Shown here piece by piece: positions 15,176-21,546 of a DNA stretch of 31,762 bases; position 1 is the stretch's first letter; the number at the start of each line of letters is the position of its first letter. The stretch comes from JBIQLO01 sp044464175 (GTDB lineage Bacteria; Planctomycetota; Phycisphaerae; Tepidisphaerales; Tepidisphaeraceae), in the NCBI GenBank assembly GCA_044464175.1, contig JBIQLO010000015.1, forward strand, positions 1 through 31,762, written 5' to 3'. Both the position numbers and the translations under genes were made by a program. Below the pieces are notes generated by a model that made no database searches, was not told the DNA's origin, and saw nothing but the letters and a program-made list of their open reading frames with translations.

Positions 15176-15531
15176 GCATGCACCTGCCTTGGGGGCCCGT
15201 CGGTGGGCCTGTGCCTCATCATCGGCCCGGCCGGGGGGGCGGTTGAGCGCATCGGGCTTTTCTTCCCATGCCGGGGTGAAAAAAAGGGGTGGATTTTTCC
15301 CCGGGACCCGTGTCCAAGCTGCCTGGACACGGGGAAACCGCCCCCGGCCCGGCGTTTTTTTTCCTTTGCCCTGGGAAATTGTCGGCGGGACCGGGGGTTC
15401 GTTCGCCGGGGCGCGGGAAAACATTTGACCGGCGGCCCGGCGGCCGGCGGGTCCCGCCGGGGGCGCGGGTGCGCGGCCGGGGCTCCGTGCCAAGGGTTGG
15501 CCCGCCTGTGGCGGATGCTGGCCGCCGCCGG
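15176..15531. other. 356-nt intergenic region with a 10-bp hairpin
   Basis: No convincing gene lies here. A perfect 10-bp inverted repeat pairs 15307-15316 (CCCGTGTCCA) with 15324-15333 around a 7-nt loop. On the minus strand it lies downstream of the sialate O-acetylesterase. A T7 run (A7 on the + strand at 15279-15285) comes only about 21 nt after the stem, so it is at best an imperfect terminator. The region also has A/T homopolymers at 15293-15298 and 15355-15362 in otherwise extremely GC-rich sequence. Confidence 0.5.
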
Positions 15532-17082
15532 TCAGTGGCGATCGGTGCGGAAGGGGATGGCGGGGAGGCCGGATTTATTGGCGAAGTTCATGGGGGTCTG
15601 GGGGTCCCAGCCGTAGCGGGCGGCGGTGGGATGGGGGACCTGATCGCTGCGGAGGATCACGCTGCTGCCCTCGATCGTGGCGGTGGCGGGGAGGAATTTT
15701 TGATCCGCCCCGGCAATGGCGAAGCCGGAGAGGGGCTTGCCGTCGGCCGCCGCCAGGCCGCCGTCGGCGTGGGTGAAGCTGAGGCGCAGGGCATCGCCCC
15801 GGGACTCCATTTTGTCAAAGACGGGGCCGGACCAGACCAAATCCGTGCGGCCGTAGACGTTGGCCAACGCCCAGAGGGCCAGGCGCCGGCCGACCGGTTC
15901 CTTCTCGGTGGGGTGGATGTTGTGGAGGTTGCCGTGGTCGGTGGTGACGGCCAGGCCGACGTGGGGGATTTTGACGGCGGCATCGGACTGGGCCTCCCAG
16001 AGTTTGGGGAGGTTTTCCTTATCGCCGTTGTAGGTGTAGGGGGCGAGCTGGACGATGCCAAAGGGCATGTCGGGATTTTTCAGGGCGGTGCGCAGGCCCC
16101 GGATCAGCCCCTGGAGGCGGTAGAAGTAGAACGAGCCTTCCGAGACGTTGGCCTCCCCCTGATACCAGATCGTGCCGCGCAGGGCGCAGGGGATGATGGG
16201 GGCGATCATGCCGTTGTAGAGGGCGGTGGGGTTCTGCTGGCTGGCGGCGATCGGGTGGCCGGCCCACTGGGGGGGATCGGGGATGGGCTGGTTCTGCTTG
16301 AGCGCGGCCTGGGCCTGGGGGAGCCAGGCGGCGGCGGCGGGGATGAGGCGCTTTTTCATCTGCTCATACCGGGCGTGCTGGGCCTGGACCCACTGGACAT
16401 CGTTCTTGAGCTCGGGGACGGCCTCCAGCCCGGCCAGGGGCGTCCAGGCCTGGATGCGCGTGCCGCCCCAGTCGGACTCGATCAGGCCGATGGGGACTTT
16501 CAGCTGCTGGAAGAGATCCCGGCCGAAGAAATAGCCCACCGCGCTGAAGGAGGCGGCGGCGCCGGGCTGGCAGAGTTGCCAGCGGGCGGAGAAATCCTCC
16601 TGCGGCTCGGCGGCGATCAGCCGCGGGATGTGCAGGAGGCGGATCAGGGGGTGGTCGGCCTTTTCGATCGCCTCGGCGGCGTTGGCCGCGCTGCGCAGGG
16701 TGAAGGCCATGTTGGACTGGCCGGAGCAGAGCCAGACTTCCCCCACCAGCACATCCTGAACCTGGATCGTGTTGCGCCCCTGGACGCTCAGCGTCTGCGG
16801 CTTGGCGCTGGTGGTCAGCGGTTGCAGCTCCACCTGCCACCGGCCGGCGGCGTCGGCCTTGGCCGAGCGGGTCTGGCCGGCGAAGGTGACGGTGACCGCC
16901 TCCCCGGGATCGGCCCATCCCCAGACCGGCACGGGCTTGTCGCGCTGAAGCACCATGTGGTCGGCGAAGAGATGGGGCAGGCGGACCTCGGCCGGCGCGG
17001 CGGCGGCCAGGAGAAGGAGCGCAAGGCAGGCCAGCAGCGACAGCCGGCCGGTTCGGACAGGAAGCTGGGACGCGGGGGACAT
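15532..17082 (-). CDS. secreted sialate O-acetylesterase-like SGNH hydrolase
   Basis: About 516 residues, the full length for this family, which removes O-acetyl groups from sialic acids or other acetylated sugars. A signal peptide is clear (basic RTGR, then LSLLACLALLLLAAAAPAE). The mature part starts with the family opening VRLPHLFADHMVLQRDKPVPVWGWADPGE, an Ig-like domain, then VGEVWLCSGQSNM with the nucleophile Ser in GQSNM. SDWGGTRIQAWTP, ALYNGMIAPIIPCALRGTIWYQGEAN and a C-terminal NIHPTEKEPVG with the catalytic His follow. Two Met codons are available, 17086-17088 and 17080-17082. GGAG abuts the first, so the second, 6 nt from GGAG, is preferred. The neighbours are not sugar-uptake genes, so the substrate is open. 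Confidence 0.92.
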   Translation of the reverse strand: MSPASQLPVRTGRLSLLACLALLLLAAAAPAEVRLPHLFADHMVLQRDKPVPVWGWADPGEAVTVTFAGQTRSAKADAAGRWQVELQPLTTSAKPQTLSVQGRNTIQVQDVLVGEVWLCSGQSNMAFTLRSAANAAEAIEKADHPLIRLLHIPRLIAAEPQEDFSARWQLCQPGAAASFSAVGYFFGRDLFQQLKVPIGLIESDWGGTRIQAWTPLAGLEAVPELKNDVQWVQAQHARYEQMKKRLIPAAAAWLPQAQAALKQNQPIPDPPQWAGHPIAASQQNPTALYNGMIAPIIPCALRGTIWYQGEANVSEGSFYFYRLQGLIRGLRTALKNPDMPFGIVQLAPYTYNGDKENLPKLWEAQSDAAVKIPHVGLAVTTDHGNLHNIHPTEKEPVGRRLALWALANVYGRTDLVWSGPVFDKMESRGDALRLSFTHADGGLAAADGKPLSGFAIAGADQKFLPATATIEGSSVILRSDQVPHPTAARYGWDPQTPMNFANKSGLPAIPFRTDRH

Positions 17083-17209
17083 GGGCATCTCCTATTGAAA
17101 GTTAAGTGATGGACCAAAGCGTAGCGTCCGGGGGGGGCTTTGGCCACTTCAAAGGGGACTCGCATCAAGGCGCGCCCCGGGATGGCGAGGCCCTGCCCGG
17201 CGGCCGGCC

Positions 17210-18025
17210 TCACACCTCAACGAGCATCCCGTCATAGGCGACTTCGATGCGGTGCGGCAGGAACGCCCGCACCAGTTCCTCGTGGAAGACGCCGCCGTTG
17301 TGGGAAAAGTGCGTGGCGATGCAGCGTGTCCGGTCCGTGATCGCGCCGCTTTGACGCAACGCCTCGGCCATCTGGAGCACCCCGACGATGCCCATGTGGT
17401 TTTTGTTGCTGGGCCTGGCCCCGCCGTGGTTGCAGTCAAACAGGGCGATGTCCAGCTCCCTCCCGTCGGCCAGCGCCTCCAGCGTCGCCTGGGGATACAG
17501 GCTCGAATCGTGGCCGTAAAACAGGGTCCTGCCGCCCCGGGTGATGCGAAAGAGCATGGCCCCCTCGGCATGGGCGGCCGGCAGGGCCAGCACCTTGTCT
17601 CCCTGCGCCGTTTCAAAGGCATCGCCCGCCTCAATGATGTGGAGAACCAGGGCGTCATGGGCCACCGGCGGGACCCGCTCCCGGATTCTCTGGATCGTGG
17701 CGGCATTGCCCCAGAGATCCACTTTTCCCGGAGGGGTGCGCGTGTAGGGTGGCACCATCCGGCACAAATCCGCCGGGTAGAGGTGGTCGTGGTGCGGGTG
17801 TGTGAGCAAAATGGTTTTGACCCGGGCCAGACTTCGGCGGACCTGCTGCATCTGTGCCAGCGTGTCCGGTCCGAAGTCGATCTTCAGATCCTCATCGATC
17901 AACGCGCCGGCCCGCCCGCGAATGTTCACACCGCCGCGCCGCCGCGCCTCCTGGCAATTGGGGCATTCGCAAAAGGGCGCCGGCCAGCCGGCGGCCGACC
18001 CCGTTCCCAGCAGATGTAATCTCAT
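17210..18025 (-). CDS. PhnP-like metallo-beta-lactamase-fold hydrolase
   Basis: A 271-residue MBL-fold protein. The zinc motif THPHHDHL (H76, H78, D80, H81) is preceded by LGTGSAAGWPAPFCECPNCQ, whose three Cys (C19, C21, C24) match the extra zinc site of PhnP-type phosphodiesterases. Later motifs include LPAAHAEGAMLFRI, LFYGHDSSLY and CIATHFSHNG. PhnP itself cleaves cyclic ribose phosphates in phosphonate breakdown, but no other C-P lyase gene is seen, so the substrate here is unknown. A promoter-like TTGACA and an overlapping Shine-Dalgarno (AGGAGAGG) precede the ATG. It is 127 nt upstream of the sialate esterase and 68 nt downstream of the dioxygenase, all on the minus strand. Confidence 0.87.
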   Translation of the reverse strand: MRLHLLGTGSAAGWPAPFCECPNCQEARRRGGVNIRGRAGALIDEDLKIDFGPDTLAQMQQVRRSLARVKTILLTHPHHDHLYPADLCRMVPPYTRTPPGKVDLWGNAATIQRIRERVPPVAHDALVLHIIEAGDAFETAQGDKVLALPAAHAEGAMLFRITRGGRTLFYGHDSSLYPQATLEALADGRELDIALFDCNHGGARPSNKNHMGIVGVLQMAEALRQSGAITDRTRCIATHFSHNGGVFHEELVRAFLPHRIEVAYDGMLVEV

Positions 18026-18032
18026 GCCTCTC

Positions 18033-18060
18033 CTGTACGAGCGGCCGGGCCGATGTCAAT
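18033..18060 (-). promoter_or_regulatory. promoter candidate for the MBL-fold gene
   Basis: A perfect -35 TTGACA (18055-18060) lies 16 nt from a weak -10 TACAGG (18033-18038), which overlaps the AGGAGAGG Shine-Dalgarno and ends 7 nt before the ATG. If the -10 is used, the transcript would be nearly leaderless and would not contain the Shine-Dalgarno, so one of the two readings is probably wrong. Confidence 0.45.
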
Positions 18061-18093
18061 GCCGGGGATCGGTGGGAGGGGGGGCGGGGTGAT

Positions 18094-19044
18094 TCATCCC
18101 TCGGCCCAGCGGTCGGTGACCGGGCGGGCCAGGTGTTCGGTGCGAATCCGGCGGAAGAGGGCCGGATCGCTCACCACCTGCTCCGGGCGCAGGCGGCTGC
18201 GGACGAGGAAATCGGCCTCGGGGGGATAGCAAGCGGGGGGAACGCCCGCCCCCGGGGCCGCCTCGTGGGGCAGGCGGGTGATGGGGGCGTTGGTGGGGAG
18301 CGATGCGCTCTGGTAGCGCAGGTCCATGCTCCAGCGGACGACCTGCGAGCGGTTTTCGAAGCTGGCGTGCGGCGTGAGGTTGCTCAGCAGCAGCACGCCC
18401 CCTTTTTTCACCGGCGCGCAGATGGGCCGGCCCTGGGGCAGCGCCGAATCGGGGATGGCCAGGTAGGAGCGGTCGGGGTTCTTCCGGTGGCGGTAAACCG
18501 CCCCGGTGTGGGCGCGCGGCAGGACCCACATGCAGCCGCGCTCCTCGGTCGCGTCCACCAGCGGCAGCCAGACGGTCAGCATGAGCATGCGGTCGCAATA
18601 GGGCTCGGTGTAGCCGGAATCCTGGTGCCACGGCACCGCGCCGAAGGCGTAATTGGGAATCTTGGGCCGAAGGCGGTAGACGCTGCTGGCGATCAGCTCC
18701 GGGCCGCAGAACTGCTCGGCCACATCCAGGAGTTTGGGATGGCGAATCAGGTTGAAGAAGGCGGGGCCGGCGAGCATGCCGCCCCAGATGGCGCGCGCCA
18801 CCTGATCCGTCTCCTGGCTGATTTTGGCCAGCCGCCGCTCGAAGCCCTCCTGGGAATACGTCCGGGAAAGGCGGCCCTGGGCGAGGAGTTGGGCGGCCAG
18901 GCGATCGATCTCCTGGTTGATCTCATCGATCACCGGCTGGAGATCGCGATCCGTGAAGAGCTGCGGCACGACCAGGTATCCCTCGCGATGGAAAAAGTCG
19001 ACTTGTTCGGGTGAGAGCGGACCGGCCGCTGGGGTTGGGTTCAT
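18094..19044 (-). CDS. phytanoyl-CoA dioxygenase (PhyH) family Fe(II)/2-oxoglutarate oxygenase
   Basis: A 316-residue member of the PhyH family, non-heme iron oxygenases that hydroxylate varied small molecules using 2-oxoglutarate. The N-terminus has the family opening LSPEQVDFFHREGYLVVPQLF. The iron-binding triad is visible: H140 and D142 in VPWHQDSG, and H226 in SNLTPHAS. R238 (VVRWSMDLRYQ) is placed to bind 2-oxoglutarate. YLAIPDSALPQG and PVKKGGVLLL are also family-like. The substrate cannot be told from sequence; planctomycetes carry many paralogs. The start ATG 19042-19044 has a purine-rich GAAGAAGGGAG upstream, and a promoter candidate lies at 19089-19118, so it may be transcribed on its own. 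Confidence 0.9.
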   Translation of the reverse strand: MNPTPAAGPLSPEQVDFFHREGYLVVPQLFTDRDLQPVIDEINQEIDRLAAQLLAQGRLSRTYSQEGFERRLAKISQETDQVARAIWGGMLAGPAFFNLIRHPKLLDVAEQFCGPELIASSVYRLRPKIPNYAFGAVPWHQDSGYTEPYCDRMLMLTVWLPLVDATEERGCMWVLPRAHTGAVYRHRKNPDRSYLAIPDSALPQGRPICAPVKKGGVLLLSNLTPHASFENRSQVVRWSMDLRYQSASLPTNAPITRLPHEAAPGAGVPPACYPPEADFLVRSRLRPEQVVSDPALFRRIRTEHLARPVTDRWAEG

Positions 19045-19088
19045 GACGGGCTCCCTTCTTCCGGGGCGGTGTTGGGGACGATGGGCCG

Positions 19089-19118
19089 ATTGTACGCCCC
19101 GGGGCTTGCCCGAGGCAA
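19089..19118 (-). promoter_or_regulatory. promoter candidate for the PhyH-family gene
   Basis: The -35 TTGCCT (19113-19118), an 18-nt spacer and the -10 TACAAT (19089-19094) lie on the minus strand, with a leader of about 40 nt that carries a GAAGGGAG Shine-Dalgarno. Confidence 0.55.
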
Positions 19119-19124
19119 CGATTT

Positions 19125-20000
19125 TCAGGGCCGGCGCAGCGCGCGGCGGACCATCTCAAAGAGGCCCTGGGTCCCCTGCCGCCCCATCCCCTGGGCCTGC
19201 GCCTGGGCGAAAAGCTCATGAACCAGCGGGACGGCCCCCAGGCAAAGCCCGGCCTCCCGGGCGGCGTCCAGGACGAGGTTGAGGTCTTTCTGCTGGAGGT
19301 CGATCATGAAGCCGGGGGCGTAGTCGCCGGTGAGCATTTTGGGGCCGAGATGGGTCAGTTGCCACGAGGCGGCCGCCCCACCGCCGACGGCGGCGAGGGT
19401 CTTTTGCGGATCGAGCCCCTGGGCCTGGGCGAAGGCCAGGGCCTCGCAGACGGCCAGGTTGGTGACGGAGACGAGAATCTGGTTGACCAGTTTGGTGAGC
19501 TGGCCGGAACCGACCGGGCCGCAGTGGGTGATCGTTTTGCCCATGAGCCCCAGCAGCGGCGTGATGCGCTCGAAGGCGGAGGTGTCGCCGCCGACCATGA
19601 TCGAGAGGGTGGCGTTGCGCGCGCCGGTGTCGCCGCCGCTGACGGGAGCGTCGAGGAGGGTGGCGCCCTTTTGGGCCAGTTCATCGGCGAACCGGCGGGT
19701 GGCGGAGGGGGAGATGGTGGAGTGATCGACGACGATCAGGCCGGGGCGGGCCTGCTCGAGGACGCCGTCTTTGCCCAGGAGCACCTGTTCCACGGCGGCG
19801 GTGTCGGTGAGGCACAGGAAAAGGATTTCGGCGTTCTGCGAGGCCTGCCCAGGGGAATCGGCCCAGGCCGCCCCCCGGGCCAGAAGCAGGTCGGCTTTGG
19901 CGGGGGTGCGGGTGTGGACGGCCAGGGGATGGCCGCTGGAGAGGAGATGGCCGGCCATGGGCAGGCCCATCACGCCAATGCCGATGAATGCGAGGTTCAT
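19125..20000 (-). CDS. NAD(P)-dependent beta-hydroxyacid dehydrogenase (GarR/MmsB-like)
   Basis: A 291-residue protein of the 3-hydroxyisobutyrate / tartronate semialdehyde reductase family. The N-terminal Rossmann motif is MNLAFIGIGVMGLPMAGHLL. DAPVSGGDTGARNATLSIMVGG is the substrate-binding signature, and GPVGSGQLTKLVNQI carries the catalytic Lys; the usual KxxNN reads KLVNQ here. GYAPGF-like sequence (DYAPGFMIDLQQKDLNL) is also typical. Which acid it reduces cannot be decided. ATG 19998-20000 is chosen because it begins the Rossmann strand; the open frame runs 12 codons further up. A TATACT hexamer ends 7 nt before this ATG, suggesting a leaderless or very short-leader mRNA. Confidence 0.9.
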   Translation of the reverse strand: MNLAFIGIGVMGLPMAGHLLSSGHPLAVHTRTPAKADLLLARGAAWADSPGQASQNAEILFLCLTDTAAVEQVLLGKDGVLEQARPGLIVVDHSTISPSATRRFADELAQKGATLLDAPVSGGDTGARNATLSIMVGGDTSAFERITPLLGLMGKTITHCGPVGSGQLTKLVNQILVSVTNLAVCEALAFAQAQGLDPQKTLAAVGGGAAASWQLTHLGPKMLTGDYAPGFMIDLQQKDLNLVLDAAREAGLCLGAVPLVHELFAQAQAQGMGRQGTQGLFEMVRRALRRP

Positions 20001-20007
20001 GGGGGCA

Positions 20008-20013
20008 AGTATA
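20008..20013 (-). promoter_or_regulatory. -10 element (TATACT) 7 nt before the dehydrogenase start
   Basis: TATACT on the minus strand, with 7 nt between it and the ATG, would place the transcription start at or next to the A of ATG. The -35 region is weak (no TTGACA match at 16-18 nt). Confidence 0.45.
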
Positions 20014-20035
20014 GCGGGTGGGGGCGAGGCGGGCA

Positions 20036-20077
20036 CTTGTTACTTGCTATTTGTGGCTTGTTGCTTGTGGGTTGGTG
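20036..20077. repeat. single-arm heptad array between tlpA-like and dehydrogenase genes
   Basis: Six consecutive 7-bp units of the CTTGTTA type (CTTGTTA, CTTGCTA, TTTGTGG, CTTGTTG, CTTGTGG, GTTGGTG). The invariant part is the TTG at positions 2-4 of each unit. No inverted partner arm is visible. It fills much of the 101-nt gap between the two minus-strand genes. Confidence 0.7.
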
Positions 20078-20101
20078 GGGTGGCTTCTTGGAGAGGGAGC
20101 A

Positions 20102-20650
20102 TCAGGTGTTTTCCTTCAGGAGCTGCTCGATGTCGTGGGTGAGGGTGGATGCATCAATTGCACCGACGTAGTGCTTGGCCAGCCGGCCCTGGCGGTCGAT
20201 CAGGAAGGTGACGGGGATCGCCTGGATGTGGGCGGTCAGGGGGTTGTCGGGCGAAGGAAGCACCACGGGGTAGGGAATGTTGTAGTCGTTGACGAATGTC
20301 TGAACGACCGATGTGCCCCCTTCATCCATCGAGACGCCGACGAAGGCGACCTGCTGGTCGGCGAATTTTTTGGAGAGGTTGACCAGGTCCGGCGTCTCAT
20401 GGCGGCAAGGCGGGCACCAGGTGGCGAAGATGTTGAGCAGGACCACCTTGCCGCGATGGTCCGAAAGCCGCCAGGCGGCGCCGTTTAAATCCGGGGCGGA
20501 AAATTCCATCGCGCCGCTGCGCGCCTGGGGCGCTTTGATCGGCCCGGCGTCGGACTTGGGGCGGAAGGAGTAGACCAGGGCGGCGGCGGCAACCAGGAGC
20601 AGGCCGAAGACAAGGGTGGACCGCCACGAGGATGATTTAGGAGTGGGCAT
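20102..20650 (-). CDS. TlpA/ResA-like membrane-anchored thioredoxin
   Basis: A 182-residue thiol-disulfide protein. An uncleaved-type N-terminal membrane anchor (LVFGLLLVAAAALVYSF, about 13-29) is followed by a thioredoxin fold with FSAPDLNGAAWRLSDHRGKVVLLNIFATWCPPC. The redox Cys pair is C79 and C82, and the cis-Pro segment is AIPVTFLID. Such proteins act on the outer side of the cytoplasmic membrane, reducing disulfides, for example for cytochrome c maturation. No cytochrome genes are nearby, so the partner is unknown. The ATG 20648-20650 is only 5 nt from a perfect TATAAT, so translation may start from a leaderless message. It is divergent from the lipoprotein gene at 20766. Confidence 0.9.
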   Translation of the reverse strand: MPTPKSSSWRSTLVFGLLLVAAAALVYSFRPKSDAGPIKAPQARSGAMEFSAPDLNGAAWRLSDHRGKVVLLNIFATWCPPCRHETPDLVNLSKKFADQQVAFVGVSMDEGGTSVVQTFVNDYNIPYPVVLPSPDNPLTAHIQAIPVTFLIDRQGRLAKHYVGAIDASTLTHDIEQLLKENT

Positions 20651-20655
20651 GCGGC

Positions 20656-20682
20656 ATTATAGCGACGTCAGCCGGGGGTCAA
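20656..20682 (-). promoter_or_regulatory. promoter of the tlpA-like gene, probably leaderless
   Basis: On the minus strand a -35 TTGACC (20677-20682), a 15-nt spacer and a perfect -10 TATAAT (20656-20661) are present. Five nt later the ATG begins, so the transcription start would fall at about the first base of the start codon. Confidence 0.65.
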
Positions 20683-20694
20683 CCATTTGCCCGA

Positions 20695-20723
20695 TTGTCG
20701 GATGAGAGCGGCTGGATTACAGT
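20695..20723 (+). promoter_or_regulatory. promoter candidate for the DUF6655-like lipoprotein
   Basis: The -35 TTGTCG (20695-20700), a 17-nt spacer and the -10 TACAGT (20718-20723) lie on the + strand. Transcription would start near 20730, which coincides with an in-frame GTG. A leaderless start there would add 12 residues to the lipoprotein. Confidence 0.45.
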
Positions 20724-20765
20724 ACGGCCGTGTTTGAATTCGGGCGGACCCAAGACAGACGCTTC

Positions 20766-21416
20766 ATGCATAAGCATTCCCCAAGAGTCTTCAAACAGTC
20801 GGTGGCGGCCAGCCTGGGGGCGCTGTTGCTGCTGATTGCCGGGGGGGGGTGCGCGACGGTCCGGGTGACGGATCCGAGCCAGACGGCGACGGAGCAGTTT
20901 TTGATGTCGGTGGCGGCGGCGCGGGCGATTGACCAGATTTCGGCCGCCTCGCTGCGCGACCGGCTGGTCTATCTGGACACCACCTATTTTTCGGCGACGC
21001 CGGAGACGATCCAGGCATACTTCCTGGGGGCGTTCCGGGCGAAACTGCTGGCCAGCGGGGTGCGGCTGGTGCCGACGCGGGACAAGGCCAAGATCATCCT
21101 GGAACTGCGCAGCCAGGGGACGAGCATCGACCGGCTGGAATACCTGCTGGGATTGCCGGCGCTGACCGCGCCAACGGGCACCAGCGGCACACAGGGGTTT
21201 CCGGTGGCGCTGCCGGAACTGGCGATCTACAAGCAGACGTCCCAGAGCGGCTATTCGAGCGTGGCGTATGTCGCCTATTGGGCCGACAGCGGGGAGGTGG
21301 TTGCCTCCAGCGGGCCGTTCGTGGGGCGGACGTTCCGGGAGGATTACTGGCTCTTCGGGTACAAGTTCCGGACGCTGGGGAACATTCCGCCGGCCGAGAG
21401 CGGAACGGGGAATTAG
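20766..21416 (+). CDS. predicted lipoprotein, DUF6655-like
   Basis: A 216-residue exported protein. It has a basic n-region (MHKHSPRVFKQ), a hydrophobic core (GALLLLIAGGG) and Cys29 as the predicted lipid-attachment residue. The mature part, CATVRVTDPSQTATEQFLMSVAAARAIDQIS, resembles the planctomycete family I know as DUF6655. Function is unknown. Later stretches alternate beta-like sequence with a PEL-IYKQTSQSGYSSVAYVAYWADSGEVV segment and end in a YWLFGYKFRTLGNIPP motif. ATG 20766 gives an ordinary signal peptide; GTG 20730 is an alternative supported by the promoter position. It is followed after 130 nt by the AsmA-like gene, with a heptad palindrome in the gap. Confidence 0.78.
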   Translation: MHKHSPRVFKQSVAASLGALLLLIAGGGCATVRVTDPSQTATEQFLMSVAAARAIDQISAASLRDRLVYLDTTYFSATPETIQAYFLGAFRAKLLASGVRLVPTRDKAKIILELRSQGTSIDRLEYLLGLPALTAPTGTSGTQGFPVALPELAIYKQTSQSGYSSVAYVAYWADSGEVVASSGPFVGRTFREDYWLFGYKFRTLGNIPPAESGTGN

Positions 21417-21494
21417 GAATTACAAATTACAAATTATGAATTATGAATTGCAGATACACTGGGACGCCGAAGGCATTCATCATTCATAATTTTA
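21417..21494. repeat. palindromic heptad element between lipoprotein and AsmA-like genes
   Basis: It begins directly after the lipoprotein stop. Left arm 21417-21451 is five 7-bp units of AAATTAC/GAATTAT. The right arm (21474-21494) starts with two CATTCAT units. The best stem pairs 21432-21448 with 21475-21491, 16 of 17 positions, around a 26-nt centre. Unlike the GC-rich surroundings the arms are almost pure A/T. Confidence 0.8.
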
Positions 21495-21546
21495 TTCTTC
21501 ATTTTTCCCTTCTCCGTGTGACTTTTTGAATTTCTGGCGAGTCGTG

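Noticed and set aside
15279..15333. Rho-independent terminator for the sialate O-acetylesterase
   Set aside because: The 10-bp stem is good, but the T7 run on the minus strand is about 21 nt beyond it, too far for a canonical terminator; reported only as a hairpin.
15289..17109. A 606-codon open frame on the + strand opposite the sialate O-acetylesterase
   Set aside because: Gly/Asp/Val-rich low-complexity product typical of an antisense frame; the minus-strand gene has signal peptide and catalytic motifs.
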